The position numbers and the translations under genes are program-made. Shown in pieces: positions 17,099 to 27,532 of a stretch of 64,000 nt of DNA; positions within the stretch are counted from its first letter, which is position 1, and each line of letters opens with the position of its first letter. Source of the stretch: Flagellimonas okinawensis (lineage in GTDB: Bacteria > Bacteroidota > Bacteroidia > Flavobacteriales > Flavobacteriaceae). Location: contig NZ_JARFVA010000001.1 of the NCBI RefSeq assembly GCF_029194005.1, forward strand, positions 186,001 to 250,000, written 5' to 3'. A model generated the notes under the pieces. It was not told where the DNA came from and searched no databases. It worked only from the letters and a program-made list of their open reading frames with translations.

Positions 17099-18991
17099 AT
17101 GAGAAAATCTGTCTTGCAACTCTTCTTAGTATTCGTGTTGGCACCAAGCCTAAGTTTTGGTCAGTACGATGCCAGCCCGCAACAAATTGATAGTCTTCTG
17201 GAAGAATTGGCAAGCACCCCTGTTGATTCCTCTCGGACACCCATACTTGTAAACCTTTGGAGAGCTCACATTAATCGTGATATTGATAAGGCTTTTGGTT
17301 ATGCGGATCAACTTATTGCTTTGGGAAAACAGCTTGACAATGTTCCAATTCAACATACAGGTTATCAAAGAATGGGAATCGCCTATTCGTATATAGATGA
17401 TTATCCGTCTTCCAACACCTACTACCGAAAGGCCATGGAACTTAGTGAAAAGTACCAACGCTATAATTCCACGGCCGCGATGCAAATCAATATTGCCATC
17501 AACCACTCTATCATGAACCAACAGGACAGTACCTTGATGTATGCAAACAAAGCCATTGAAAATTTTGCCAAGGACAATGATTCCACAGGTATTGGTGCCT
17601 GCTATAGTGTAATTTCAGGCGTATATTTTAACAAGGGTCAGTATCAATTATCCTTGGAAAACTCCATTAAGGCCATGGGAATCGCGGAACGCCACAACGA
17701 CCATCGCAATATGAAGGATGCGATACGGAACATTTACAAAAACTACCTCAAAATGAAAGATACCACTAATACAGTAAGGTATCTAAAGCGTCTGATGCAA
17801 CTGAACAGAGCGGATAATGACAAACATGGCCTTATTTCCGACCTAACTAATTTGGGTACACTCTACACGAACAAAAATGATAGTTTGGAAGTGGCCAAAA
17901 AAATGTTGGATGAAAGCTGGGAACTGTCACAAGACATGAAGTTTCCGAGCGGACAGGTAAGTGCCCTTTATGGATTGGGCAAGTACCATGCAAAAAAGGA
18001 CAACTTGTTTGAAGCACAGACCAGTTTTAAAAAATCAATGGCCCTTGCTGACTCCCTTGAGCAGATTGGCAATGTAGTGAACAACCAATTGGAACTGGCA
18101 AAAATAGCCATTAGAGAAAATGACATGAACAATGCAGCGTCTTGGGCAAACCAAGCCTTATCGCTCTCAAAAGAAAAGGATTTTTTAGAACAACAGGCGC
18201 AGGCCTACCAACTACTTTCGGAAATAGCAATGCAGCAGAATAGACAAAGCATTGCATTGTCCTACTTTAAGCAATACAAAATGTTGAACGACAGCATTTA
18301 CAATATTGAAAACGGGCAACGGCTGTCCGAACTCCAGACCATTTATGAAACGGAGAAAAAAGAAGCTGAAATAGCCTTGCAACAAGAGGAAATCAATACG
18401 TTGAACGCCAAGGCCAAAGTGGACAAACTCACCAAAGGACTTTATGCGGGCGGAATGGCCTCTGCCCTAGCCCTTTCCGGCTTGTTAGTGTTCGGTTACC
18501 GTCAGAGAATGAAGAAGAACAAAATAGCTCGCGAAAAACAGGAAGAAATCTACAAACAGGAAATAGCCCACAAGAAGAAAGAACTGGCTAGCCAAACCCT
18601 GCATTTGGTGCAAAAGAACACCTTTATCCAAGAGTTGATGGAAAACTTGGAAAACATAAAAAACTCCCCGGAAAAATTTAAAATGGAGTTTCGGCGTATT
18701 GTGATGCTCCTTAAAAAAGAAAATGCTTCGGATAAGGATTGGGAGGTGTTTAAAACCTACTTTGCCGAGGTTCACAACGACTATGACCAAAAACTAAAGA
18801 CCATTTACCCGGATATCTCCGAAAAAGAGATCAGGTTGGCCGCCTTTTTACGAATGAATCTGACCACCAAAGAAATCGCGGCAACCCTCAATGTTTTGCC
18901 AGATAGCATCCTTAAATCCAAATACCGCTTAAAGAAGAAGTTGGCATTGGACAAGGAAACTGATTTGAGTGAATTCCTCAATTCTTTGTAA
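17099..18991 (+). CDS. TPR sensor with transmembrane helix and C-terminal LuxR-like HTH
   Basis: Membrane-anchored regulator of 630 residues found widely in Flavobacteriaceae. A signal peptide (residues 1-21, ending LSFGQ) is followed by about eight TPR-type repeats (30-420), for example GKYHAKKDNLFEAQTSFKKS. A transmembrane segment follows (about 449-467, AGGMASALALSGLLVFGYR). Then comes a charged coiled coil and a cytosolic end with a LuxR-type helix-turn-helix: DISEKEIRLAAFLRMNLTTK and EIAATLNVLPDSILKSKYRL. The topology puts the TPRs in the periplasm and the DNA-binding part in the cytoplasm. It is divergent from the CDCL gene and upstream of the DUF6090 array, so either may be a target; this is positional inference. 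Confidence 0.85.
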   Translation: MRKSVLQLFLVFVLAPSLSFGQYDASPQQIDSLLEELASTPVDSSRTPILVNLWRAHINRDIDKAFGYADQLIALGKQLDNVPIQHTGYQRMGIAYSYIDDYPSSNTYYRKAMELSEKYQRYNSTAAMQINIAINHSIMNQQDSTLMYANKAIENFAKDNDSTGIGACYSVISGVYFNKGQYQLSLENSIKAMGIAERHNDHRNMKDAIRNIYKNYLKMKDTTNTVRYLKRLMQLNRADNDKHGLISDLTNLGTLYTNKNDSLEVAKKMLDESWELSQDMKFPSGQVSALYGLGKYHAKKDNLFEAQTSFKKSMALADSLEQIGNVVNNQLELAKIAIRENDMNNAASWANQALSLSKEKDFLEQQAQAYQLLSEIAMQQNRQSIALSYFKQYKMLNDSIYNIENGQRLSELQTIYETEKKEAEIALQQEEINTLNAKAKVDKLTKGLYAGGMASALALSGLLVFGYRQRMKKNKIAREKQEEIYKQEIAHKKKELASQTLHLVQKNTFIQELMENLENIKNSPEKFKMEFRRIVMLLKKENASDKDWEVFKTYFAEVHNDYDQKLKTIYPDISEKEIRLAAFLRMNLTTKEIAATLNVLPDSILKSKYRLKKKLALDKETDLSEFLNSL

Positions 18992-19086
18992 AATCACTAG
19001 ATTGTTGATAATTAAGTTAGATCATTACAGATAACCTATTGATTTTAAGTCGGAAATAACCGAATTTGGTGATTCAACCTAACCAA

Positions 19087-19818
19087 ATGATCAAATTCTT
19101 CAGGAAAATACGTCAACGATTGTTGAACGAAAACAGGTTTTCCAAATATCTCCTCTACGCCATTGGCGAAATTGTTCTAGTAGTCATTGGGATTTTGATA
19201 GCTCTTCAAATCAGTAATTGGAATGAAAGAAACCAAAAGAAAGAGGAACTTCTAGGTATTTACGCAATTATACAGCAAGATTTAAAAAAAGACATTACAT
19301 CCATTGACAGGCTCTTGAAATATAAAAATGCGGACATGCCCATTTTTGAAAAAGTGTTCAATGGAACCATGACGGTACAAGAGTATGAAAATTGCGATAG
19401 GTGCATAAAACTAATTTTTGGTTACAACGAACTCGCCATTGAACAAAGAGGAATCAATCTTCTAAAAAATTATAGTGTAGATCTACATCAAAACAAAGAT
19501 TCGCTTCAAATATTGATTAACCAGTTTTACACAAATGCCTTAAAAATCTTGCAAAGTGATGATACGATACGGGCCGAAGCGGTATCAAAAGTTGTGTTCG
19601 ACTGGGAATCCAAATACGACTGGTACATGGATTATACCACAGACCGTGATTACTCCGGTTTTATTCAGTACGCACTAAACAATAAAGATTACGCAAACAA
19701 AGTGGCCACCTACTATCTACTGCAGTACACCATATATCTACCTATTTTGGAAAGATATAAAAAAGGTGCAAGTAGTATAATTGCCAAAATTGATAAAGAA
19801 TTATTGGAACAAGGATAA
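19087..19818 (+). CDS. DUF6090 family membrane protein, copy 1 (type A)
   Basis: First of six tandem paralogues, 243 residues from ATG 19087; an upstream GTG at 19066 lacks family conservation. The N-terminal 47 residues are the constant module: amphipathic basic MIKFFRKIRQRLLNENRFSK, then one transmembrane helix YLLYAIGEIVLVVIGILIAL, then QISNWNE. The rest is a variable, mostly helical domain, likely periplasmic, beginning with a heptad-like segment (KKEELLGIYAIIQQDLKKDI). It has a Cys pair (NCDRC) not seen in the other copies. Function unknown. Type A header (NRFSKYLLYAIGEI), about 90% identical at DNA level to copy 2 over 140 bases. Confidence 0.85.
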   Translation: MIKFFRKIRQRLLNENRFSKYLLYAIGEIVLVVIGILIALQISNWNERNQKKEELLGIYAIIQQDLKKDITSIDRLLKYKNADMPIFEKVFNGTMTVQEYENCDRCIKLIFGYNELAIEQRGINLLKNYSVDLHQNKDSLQILINQFYTNALKILQSDDTIRAEAVSKVVFDWESKYDWYMDYTTDRDYSGFIQYALNNKDYANKVATYYLLQYTIYLPILERYKKGASSIIAKIDKELLEQG

Positions 19819-19835
19819 CACAACCATAGACGACC

Positions 19836-20585
19836 ATGATCAAATTCTTCAGGAAAATACGTCAACGATTGTTGAACGAAAACAGGTTTTCCAAGTATCT
19901 ACTCTACGCCATTGGCGAAATCGTCCTAGTAGTCCTTGGGATTTTGATTGCATTACAGATCAACAACTGGAACGAAAACAGAAAAAATCTGAATAAAAGA
20001 AGTGCCTATACCAAGTCTCTTTTAAAAGAGCTGCAACAAGATACCATTGATTTTAATAAAAACATGGGCTTTCTCGAAGACCAAATGGAGATCTTAAAAG
20101 GCTATCATAAAAGATTATCATCAGATAGTGCGACCATAGACACCATGAAGCAGATTGCCCGATATGAATTTCATATGGTCATAGACAATAAGAAAAACTA
20201 CAACAACAATACTTTAAAAGCTTTACAGACCTCGAGCGAAATACAATTGTACCCTAAACATATACAAGAATTAATGCTTGAACTTAAGGCGATACAGGAA
20301 GAAAACAACGATATTATAGAACTGTACCTAGCGGATTATCTACAAGCGGTACAAGCGCAAAGTCTTTTGGCCACAAGACCTGAAAAGTATAATTATTTTG
20401 GAATCCATGACAAATTCAAATCAAAAACCTGGGATGCTATGGATGAAGTTGAATTCATTACGGTTTTTGACAATTTTCTAAATGCAAAACTTGACTTTAC
20501 CGGTGGAAGATTAATCACTTATAAGCTGGTTTCCGAAAAAACGGAAGAGCTCATCAATGCGCTTCAAACTATAGAAGAAAAATGA
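19836..20585 (+). CDS. DUF6090 family membrane protein, copy 2 (type A)
   Basis: 249 residues. The header is almost identical to copy 1 in DNA and protein (MIKFFRKIRQRLLNENRFSK, then a helix with VVLGILIAL and QINNWNE). The C-terminal domain has a different sequence, including LKELQQDTIDFNKNMGFLED and a run ELKAIQEENNDIIELYLADY. The gap from copy 1 is 17 bases and the stop overlaps the start of copy 3 (ATGA), so translation is probably coupled. No catalytic motif is visible. Confidence 0.85.
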   Translation: MIKFFRKIRQRLLNENRFSKYLLYAIGEIVLVVLGILIALQINNWNENRKNLNKRSAYTKSLLKELQQDTIDFNKNMGFLEDQMEILKGYHKRLSSDSATIDTMKQIARYEFHMVIDNKKNYNNNTLKALQTSSEIQLYPKHIQELMLELKAIQEENNDIIELYLADYLQAVQAQSLLATRPEKYNYFGIHDKFKSKTWDAMDEVEFITVFDNFLNAKLDFTGGRLITYKLVSEKTEELINALQTIEEK

Positions 20586-21337
20586 TAAAATTCTTTAGAA
20601 AAATTCGACAAGATCTCCTCAACGAAGGAAAGACAAGCAAATACCTCAAATATGCTCTGGGAGAGATTATGTTGGTGGTGATTGGAATTTTAATCGCTTT
20701 GGGAATTAACAACTGGAACCAAAACAAAAGCAATACCGCATCCGCGAATCTGCACTTAAAAACCGTGGCCCAAAACCTTAAAGAAGATCTGGCACAACTG
20801 AATTACATGTATAAGTTCACGGACACTACTCTAACCTACTCCAAAAAGCTTACCCGACAATTCCAGACCTTGGACCCTATTGACGACAAAACAACAATGT
20901 ATATATTTTACTTGTTACTTGAAAAGTCCACATCTCCCAATAAAAGCGGTATTGAAACCATTAATAATTCAGGTGAATTATCCTATGTGGATCAGGACAT
21001 ACAGGATATGATCTTAAATTATTACACCACGCTGGACCATATTTTGGCCCGTGAAGAAATATCCAACACCTTCATCAAAATACGATATGAACCCTATTTT
21101 TTTGAACATTACAGTTACACCATAAATTCCAATTCGGATTGGGAATCCATTCGGGAGTATTACAAAGACGACCCGAGAACGCCCAAAACCATTGACGAAA
21201 CAAGTTTTTTAAACGACAGTCCATTTGAGGCCATGGTTTTTGGAAGGTATTTTCAAATTGAACAGCAACACGGACTTTATAAAGAGGCAATACAACTAGC
21301 CAATCAGCTTTTACTAAAAATAAACGCCAATGATTAA
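20582..21337 (+). CDS. DUF6090 family membrane protein, copy 3 (type B)
   Basis: 251 residues. The header is the B variant (DLLNEGKTSKYLKYALGEIM), shared with copy 6 but not with the neighbours 2 and 4. One transmembrane helix, then QNKSNTASANLHLKTVAQNL and a helical variable domain. It overlaps copy 2 by four bases and copy 4 by eight, so the ribosome can pass along the operon. Function unknown. Confidence 0.85.
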   Translation: MIKFFRKIRQDLLNEGKTSKYLKYALGEIMLVVIGILIALGINNWNQNKSNTASANLHLKTVAQNLKEDLAQLNYMYKFTDTTLTYSKKLTRQFQTLDPIDDKTTMYIFYLLLEKSTSPNKSGIETINNSGELSYVDQDIQDMILNYYTTLDHILAREEISNTFIKIRYEPYFFEHYSYTINSNSDWESIREYYKDDPRTPKTIDETSFLNDSPFEAMVFGRYFQIEQQHGLYKEAIQLANQLLLKINAND

Positions 21338-22097
21338 ATTCTTTAGAAAAATTAGACAACGATTGTTCATGGAAAATAGATTCACAAAATACCTGTTGTA
21401 TGCCTTGGGCGAGATCATTTTGGTGGTCATTGGTATATTGATCGCGCTACAGATCAATAACTGGAACGAACATAGAAAAGAGCTTCAAAAAGAATTGGTA
21501 ATTGCGAAAGAACTATATAATGAATTACAGCAAAACTTAATAGTAACCACAAAACACCAACAGAATATTGAAAAAATAAACCAAGAAGTACTTTTCCTGC
21601 TTAATATAAGCAATGATTCCCTAAAGTCATTGACCAACAAAGAGCTAAACGAACATATTTTTAAATCATCAAAAATCACCAGTTATAGACCAATTAACCA
21701 AAAGTTGAAAAGGATACTGGGTATAGAAAGTTTTGGGTTCAGCCACTCCAAAACGCTTTTAAATGAACTCCAGGACTACAATAACTCCATTGATGATATT
21801 ACTGCTATGAATTTATCAGCAGTTGAGGTATTTAGAAATATGATGGTTCCCTTTCTAGGCGAAAATTTGAGTTTAAAAAATTTGATGCATGAAATGTACC
21901 CAAACAAAATTACCAAAAGTGACAATTACGTTGATGTTGGCCCCATTATTAAATCTATGGCATTTGAAAACCTCTATGCAGATTTGTTTGCATCTTACAC
22001 TTCATACATTTTCACTTTAGAGCGTACTATTGAATTAACAAAAAACCTAATAACGCATATCGAAAAAGCCTACCCGTCAGTTATCCCAACCAAATAA
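21330..22097 (+). CDS. DUF6090 family membrane protein, copy 4 (type C)
   Basis: 255 residues. Header type C (LFMENRFTKYLLYALGEI) is shared almost exactly with copy 5, including the DNA sequence. Variable domain starts KELQKELVIAKELYNELQQN. Its start lies eight bases inside copy 3. The variable part differs fully from copy 5 despite the shared header. Confidence 0.85.
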   Translation: MIKFFRKIRQRLFMENRFTKYLLYALGEIILVVIGILIALQINNWNEHRKELQKELVIAKELYNELQQNLIVTTKHQQNIEKINQEVLFLLNISNDSLKSLTNKELNEHIFKSSKITSYRPINQKLKRILGIESFGFSHSKTLLNELQDYNNSIDDITAMNLSAVEVFRNMMVPFLGENLSLKNLMHEMYPNKITKSDNYVDVGPIIKSMAFENLYADLFASYTSYIFTLERTIELTKNLITHIEKAYPSVIPTK

Positions 22098-22105
22098 ACT
22101 CCTTC

Positions 22106-22864
22106 ATGATCAAATTCTTTAGAAAAATCAGACAACGATTGTTAATGGAAAATAGATTCACCAAATACCTGTTGTATGCATTGGGTGAAATCGTCCTGGT
22201 TGTCATTGGAATATTGATAGCCCTACAGATCAATAATTGGAATGAACAAAGAAAAGAGCAGATCAGGGAAAAAAAGCTGCTATACTCCCTTAAAGAAGAT
22301 TTTCAAGCCACCAAATCCAATCTACTGAAATCTTTGGATTATTATCCCGAATTAATGGAAAGGCTAGAAAAACAGCTGTCTTATTTGGGGTACAACAATG
22401 CTCAAATTACCGACACCATAAAAACTCAATTAACTGGTACCTTTTTCCCTAACACAAAAATTTTTGATGGAAGTTTAAATGTTGTTCTGAGTTCAGAAAA
22501 CCTACAATTGATTTCCAACGATAGCCTTAAAAAATACCTTACTGCCTACCCGTCTTACCTATCCAGTTTTAAAGAACAAGAAACCGATGCTAAAAAACTA
22601 GTCTTAAATGAACATCGGCCTATATTGGAGCATTATTTTTCATTGACTGATTGGTATACTAGAGATGGAAGAGATCCAGACTTGGCCTCTAGGACAGTAC
22701 CTTCCGATTTTGTAGGGCTTGTCAATGACCGTGCTTTTCAAAATGTACTGGTAAAAGAAATTTACCACATTAACTACACATTCGATGAAGCAGAAACACT
22801 TCTGAACAGGACGAATCAAATTCTTGAGGAGATAGATAAGGAATTAAACAGTAGCAGCCCATGA
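22106..22864 (+). CDS. DUF6090 family membrane protein, copy 5 (type C)
   Basis: 252 residues. Header RLLMENRFTKYLLYALGEIV then a transmembrane helix and QINNWNEQRKE. The variable domain includes LYSLKEDFQATKSNLLKSLD and a FSLTDWYTRDGRDPDLASR segment. Eight bases separate it from copy 4, and it overlaps copy 6 by four bases (ATGA). Confidence 0.85.
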   Translation: MIKFFRKIRQRLLMENRFTKYLLYALGEIVLVVIGILIALQINNWNEQRKEQIREKKLLYSLKEDFQATKSNLLKSLDYYPELMERLEKQLSYLGYNNAQITDTIKTQLTGTFFPNTKIFDGSLNVVLSSENLQLISNDSLKKYLTAYPSYLSSFKEQETDAKKLVLNEHRPILEHYFSLTDWYTRDGRDPDLASRTVPSDFVGLVNDRAFQNVLVKEIYHINYTFDEAETLLNRTNQILEEIDKELNSSSP

Positions 22865-23640
22865 TCAAGTTCTTCAGAAATATCCGCAGAACGCTCATCA
22901 ACCAAGGTAAAACCAGCAAATACCTTAAATATGCCTTAGGTGAGATTGTTCTCGTGGTTATAGGTATTCTTCTTGCACTTCAAATCAATAATTGGAACGA
23001 ACACCGAAAGGAAGAAGCCAGCAAGAAAAAATTGATGCTCAACATCAGAGCAGAACTGATGGAAAATAAATTGAGAATGGAGGGCCATATCCTCGGTTTG
23101 CATAATAGCAATATGGTTTTGAGCAAGGTGCTCCAATTCTCCACAGGATCTTTACAAATTCCCATGGATAGCCTAAAACTGTATTTAAATGACATGCAGC
23201 ACAATGGAGAATTGGCCATTCTAACTTCTGTTCAGGAAGAAGCTATCTCATCAGGGAAATTTGTTATGTTGAGTGACACTGTTAAACAAAACCTCTCCAT
23301 ACTAAAGGACTATATGGAATCGAGAAATGCAATCCAAGATCGAGGGAGGCAATTGTACATCTATGATATTGATAATAAATTCGACAAGCTTTGGGCCAAA
23401 TTAGGTTTGGTGTATGAACCTCCTGAAGCTTTAAAGATACATCCGACAATTCCCGTGCATCCAGATTTCGCGTTACCCGATGATGAAATTGCAACTTTGG
23501 TTAAAGATGGTGAAACCTTCCTAGATCTATATAGGGTTTATCAAAACCAATATTCAGATGAGATTTGGGTAAAGTTTGGTCTTGAAACTATCACAAACAG
23601 AACCATTGATTTGATAGATAAGGAATTGGCAGAAAATTAA
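22861..23640 (+). CDS. DUF6090 family membrane protein, copy 6 (type B)
   Basis: 259 residues, last gene of the tandem array. Header type B (TLINQGKTSKYLKYALGEIV) resembles copy 3. The variable domain begins KKKLMLNIRAELMENKLRME and ends NRTIDLIDKELAEN, an end motif (IDKEL) shared with copies 1 and 5 (DKELLEQ, DKELNSS). The array ends here; the 150 bases to the next gene show no clear terminator. Confidence 0.85.
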   Translation: MIKFFRNIRRTLINQGKTSKYLKYALGEIVLVVIGILLALQINNWNEHRKEEASKKKLMLNIRAELMENKLRMEGHILGLHNSNMVLSKVLQFSTGSLQIPMDSLKLYLNDMQHNGELAILTSVQEEAISSGKFVMLSDTVKQNLSILKDYMESRNAIQDRGRQLYIYDIDNKFDKLWAKLGLVYEPPEALKIHPTIPVHPDFALPDDEIATLVKDGETFLDLYRVYQNQYSDEIWVKFGLETITNRTIDLIDKELAEN

Positions 23641-23791
23641 AAAAAATTGACAACGGCATGGCACAATTGGCGAACATGTCAAAAACCTTTTATGATTATT
23701 TGATGGAACAAAATCGCTGATTCTCCTTGTTACTTTGTAACATTTCTGATGATTTTGAGTCATATATGCTCATCATCAAAAAACAATCAGA

Positions 23792-24712
23792 ATGACATTC
23801 TCCAAAATGGCAAAATCTTGCTATGCCTTTATTTTTATTTCCTCTCTTTTTCTAATAGGTTCGTGTTCCGACGATAATGGCAATGATACCTTGCCAAACA
23901 ACCAATACCTCTTGATTCCGGACAACCATTTTGAGCAATTACTTATTGATCAAGGCATAGATACAGACGGCGCCATTAATGGACAAATGCTACGGGAAGA
24001 AGCCGAACAAATCACTCGATTGGACCTGAACCTAAACAGCCACTTTGGTGAAATCGAAGACCTTACGGGAATCGAAGGGTTTACAAATATTACTTTTCTA
24101 TCGGCGGCCGGCCAAAACCTAGAAGACATTGATCTAAGTGCAAACACACAATTGGACACCTTGTACCTGCAGAACAATTACCTCACTTCCCTCGACCTGA
24201 GTAAAAATACCAATCTGATCTTGGTGCATGCGTTGGTAAACGAATTGACCGAGATTACTGGACTAGAGCAAGCAACACAATTAAAGGAGTTGAACTTATC
24301 GTATAACTACTTCGAGGATTTTAGCATTACCAATGCATCCATGGAACATTTGCTGATGAGCGACAACGAATTGACATCTTTTGATTCCTCAGAAGCACCC
24401 CATCTTAAAAGTATATCATTGACCACCAATCAACTGAGCACGGTGGATGTAAGCTCCAATCCACTTTTGGAAACCGTGGTGATCTCCAATAATGCGTTGC
24501 AAAACATCAGTCTAGAGGACAACCCTAACCTGATGTATTTTTATGCTTCGTCCAATGTATTGAGCACTTTGGATGTAAGCCAAAATACAGCGCTGATTGA
24601 TTTACGAGTGGACAGAAACCCGGATTTAAGCTGCATCAAAATCCATAGCGGACAAGAAATACCTACGGTATCAATATCCGAATACCAAGAATTGAACGAG
24701 AATTGCCAATAA
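23792..24712 (+). CDS. Leucine-rich-repeat lipoprotein
   Basis: 306 residues. Lipoprotein signal ends SLFLIGSC followed by SDDNGND, a flavobacterial surface-export-like acidic linker. From about residue 70 there are about ten LRR units of the bacterial LxxLxLxxN type, for example [20 protein letters not shown] and [14 protein letters not shown]. The protein ends with a short Cys-containing cap (LSCIKIH to LNENC). LRR proteins of this kind usually mediate protein-protein contact at the cell surface. ATG 23792 or 23807 could be the start. No link to the DUF6090 array beyond position. Confidence 0.85.
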   Translation: MTFSKMAKSCYAFIFISSLFLIGSCSDDNGNDTLPNNQYLLIPDNHFEQLLIDQGIDTDGAINGQMLREEAEQITRLDLNLNSHFGEIEDLTGIEGFTNITFLSAAGQNLEDIDLSANTQLDTLYLQNNYLTSLDLSKNTNLILVHALVNELTEITGLEQATQLKELNLSYNYFEDFSITNASMEHLLMSDNELTSFDSSEAPHLKSISLTTNQLSTVDVSSNPLLETVVISNNALQNISLEDNPNLMYFYASSNVLSTLDVSQNTALIDLRVDRNPDLSCIKIHSGQEIPTVSISEYQELNENCQ

Positions 24713-24809
24713 GGGTTTAGATAGTACAAAGCCCGCAAACCATGGACTGGAACTTTTGTTTTTAAAGGATATTTCGCCGAACTTGAAATCCTCTAAAAAC
24801 ATAGACCCA

Positions 24810-26486
24810 TTGAAAACAACCACCACCCTTCTTGCTTTTGTATTCGTGCTTTTGCTCAGTTGTAACACCGATAAAAAGGAAAGCACTGCAGAAACCTCGA
24901 CCACAACTCAAAATTTCACCTCCAACGATTATCAAGACCTAGTAGCCTTGTTCAAGGAATGGAGAACGTTCGAGAATCCTCCGCTTTTGGATGGAGCTCC
25001 CGATTACACCGCAGCAACCTTCGAGAAACGTTGGCCAAGGTTTAAAGAGCTACAATCTCAACTACAGAGTATCGACACAACCAACTGGTCCGTGGAGAAC
25101 CAAGTGGATTGGATGATCGTTTGGGCCGAGATGAACGGCTACGACTTCAACCAGCGTGTTTTACAGCCTTGGGTGCGCGATCCCGCCTATTACAAAGTGG
25201 TCTGGACCGCTAAAAGCGATGTGCCCGCCCACGAGGGACCCACCAATCATGGGACCACGGAACTGTGGACTTATAATTTCCCATTATCCACCGAGGAACG
25301 TTCCAGGCTATTGTCCGACCTACAAGTAATTCCGCCATTTTACACACAGGCCAAGAAAAACTTGACAGGCAACGCTCGGGAGTTATGGATCACAGGTATC
25401 CGGGATATCAAAAACCAGAGCATCGTGCTCATCGACTTAAAAGAAAACGAGGCCATTACCAACGATGCCGAACTGGTGGCCGTAATCGATGAGGCCATAG
25501 CCGCTACCGACGACCTTGCGGGTTGGTTGGAGACGGAATCCGAATCCAAAACAGGCCCTTCGGGCATTGGCAAGGACAATTACACCTGGTATATGCAAAA
25601 TGTGCATTTGGTGCCGTTGACTTGGGAAGATGAGGTCATGATCCTAAAACGGGAACTCGCCCGTGCATGGACCTCCCTAAAATTGGTGGAGCACAACAAC
25701 AGAAACCTGCCGGAACTGGTGGATGCAGACTCCCCAGAGGCTTATGATAAAATGGCCGATGCCTCCGCTAAAAGCTTGATGGACTTTTTGGAGCAACAGG
25801 ACATTGTTACCGTAAAACCGTATTTTGACCCTGCCCTACGCGAGCATTTGGGGGAGTTTATCCCCAAGGAGAAACGTAATTTCTTTTCCATTGGAGAGCA
25901 TTACGATGCCCGCCCCCTCTACTCCCATTTTTACCATTGGTTTGAACTCGCGCGCATGGATTTGGAACCCCATAAAAGTGAAATACGGAAAGGCCCTTTA
26001 TTGTACAATATTTGGGATTCCAGAAACGAAGGTACCGCGACGGCCGTGGAGGAAATGTTTATGCAAGCAGGTCTGTACAATGATAGCCCACGGACCAAAG
26101 AGATCGTATACATTATGATCGCCCAGCGTGCCGCCAGAGGTTTGGGCTCGTTATATGCCCACGCCAATGAAATGACCATGGAAGAAGCCGGAGGCATCCA
26201 CAGCGAGTACACGCCGCGGGGTTGGATGAAGACCGAAAAGGAACTGCTCATTTTTGAGCAACACCTCTATTTGCGCCAACCCGGGTATGGATCTAGCTAT
26301 ATTACCGGTAAATATTTGCTGGAAGCCGCCTTGGCCGATTATGCCCGACTACAGGAACTGGAGGGCGAACCCTTTGCCCCAAAGGACTTTTTTGATACGC
26401 TGAACAGTATCGGCAACATCCCTATTTCTCTCGGACATTGGCAAATGACGGGCTCCAAGGAGCATTTAAAGACCATTACCGAGTAA
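24810..26486 (+). CDS. DUF885-like lipoprotein lacking the HExxH motif
   Basis: Likely lipoprotein of 559 residues from TTG 24810; the upstream TTG at 24756 would give a long, poorly basic n-region before [12 protein letters not shown]. The C-terminal third aligns by eye with DUF885 proteins: [20 protein letters not shown] corresponds to the EGWALYAE helix, then [12 protein letters not shown], and [20 protein letters not shown] with the final [18 protein letters not shown]885 proteins normally have HE(A/x)xPGHH about 25 residues before the EGWA helix; here that area reads [20 protein letters not shown] and lacks it. It may be a non-catalytic derivative. Family call is moderate. Confidence 0.6.
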   Translation: MKTTTTLLAFVFVLLLSCNTDKKESTAETSTTTQNFTSNDYQDLVALFKEWRTFENPPLLDGAPDYTAATFEKRWPRFKELQSQLQSIDTTNWSVENQVDWMIVWAEMNGYDFNQRVLQPWVRDPAYYKVVWTAKSDVPAHEGPTNHGTTELWTYNFPLSTEERSRLLSDLQVIPPFYTQAKKNLTGNARELWITGIRDIKNQSIVLIDLKENEAITNDAELVAVIDEAIAATDDLAGWLETESESKTGPSGIGKDNYTWYMQNVHLVPLTWEDEVMILKRELARAWTSLKLVEHNNRNLPELVDADSPEAYDKMADASAKSLMDFLEQQDIVTVKPYFDPALREHLGEFIPKEKRNFFSIGEHYDARPLYSHFYHWFELARMDLEPHKSEIRKGPLLYNIWDSRNEGTATAVEEMFMQAGLYNDSPRTKEIVYIMIAQRAARGLGSLYAHANEMTMEEAGGIHSEYTPRGWMKTEKELLIFEQHLYLRQPGYGSSYITGKYLLEAALADYARLQELEGEPFAPKDFFDTLNSIGNIPISLGHWQMTGSKEHLKTITE

Positions 26487-26528
26487 ACACAGTATAAAAC
26501 AAAAGGAACGAGGGCCGTAAAATTGCCT

Positions 26529-26563
26529 TACCCCCTAAACCAAATTTCCTACCTTTAAGAAAA
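26529..26563 (+). repeat. Upstream box copy a
   Basis: CCCCTAAACCAAATTTCCTA then CCTTTAAGAAAA, the most divergent of four related boxes, about 40 bases before the gene at 26603. TACCTTTA within it resembles a -7 element. Confidence 0.55.
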
Positions 26564-26602
26564 CCTATATTAATGCTTTCATAAAACAATAAACAAATTC
26601 CA

Positions 26603-27493
26603 ATGAGCAGTATTCAGGACATGAATAATCGCATGAAACAAAATCGGAATTTGCGGCCTTCAAAGCGTCAAAAGTTCAAGGCGAATAATAGAGAAACCCT
26701 ATACAAAGAATCAAACCCAGAGGACAGACCAAAATTCAAGGAGTTTTCTGAATTTCAAATAAAAAAAACAATTTATAAAATTCGAAAAAGGGCGGAATCG
26801 GAAAGGCGCATGGATTTGATATTGATTATTTTAATTATTGGAATAATTAGTCTTTTTATTGCTTACTTCATTTTTACTGAAGAGAACTCTGTAAAACAAA
26901 ATACGGACAATAGAACCACAACCAATGATGATACCACTCAACCAATAATTTGGAATGGAAAACTATCTGATCCATTGGAACTGCCATTTTCAGACTTATA
27001 CTACGCTCCAAAGATCAAGGGTTTGGACTTGAATACACAAATCGAAAAATCAATCGAAATAAATTTAACAACTATGGTAGCTGACAGCACCATCAATATT
27101 CTATTTTTTGACAGCGATTGCAATTTGATACGTGAGCTTCTTCCAGCTGATGGGCATATTCGATGGATGTATACTGGACCGATAAAGGAAAATATGGGGC
27201 CTAAGAGAAATCTGTATGCACTATCCAAAGATGATACAAACAATGACGGACTTATAAATGACAAGGACACGGATTATTTGTTCATTTCAGAACCTAATGG
27301 TAAAGGTTTATCTAAAGTTACTGAGCGACGAATAAATAGCATGCAATGGATAGGTAGTGGAAATGAGTTATTTATTGAATTTCCGAATCCAAACAATTTC
27401 TTTAATCCTCAAAAACAAAAAGATAGTCTTTATGGAATTTTTAATACAGAGACCAATTCTTTAAGATTAACAAACCAAAAAATAAACAATTAA
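26603..27493 (+). CDS. Hypothetical single-pass membrane protein
   Basis: 296 residues with a strongly basic cytosolic N-terminus (residues 1-68, KQNRNLRPSKRQKFKANNR), one transmembrane helix (about 70-91, LILIILIIGIISLFIAYFIF) and an extracytoplasmic domain of about 200 residues. The domain has FFDSDCNLIRELLPADGHIR and an EF-hand-like DTNNDGLINDKDTDYL stretch (near residue 214), which could bind calcium. I do not recognise the family. It has its own upstream repeat box and appears monocistronic. Confidence 0.65.
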   Translation: MSSIQDMNNRMKQNRNLRPSKRQKFKANNRETLYKESNPEDRPKFKEFSEFQIKKTIYKIRKRAESERRMDLILIILIIGIISLFIAYFIFTEENSVKQNTDNRTTTNDDTTQPIIWNGKLSDPLELPFSDLYYAPKIKGLDLNTQIEKSIEINLTTMVADSTINILFFDSDCNLIRELLPADGHIRWMYTGPIKENMGPKRNLYALSKDDTNNDGLINDKDTDYLFISEPNGKGLSKVTERRINSMQWIGSGNELFIEFPNPNNFFNPQKQKDSLYGIFNTETNSLRLTNQKINN

Positions 27494-27532
27494 AACGCTT
27501 CACAACAACAGCCATAATCTATTGCTCCCTCC

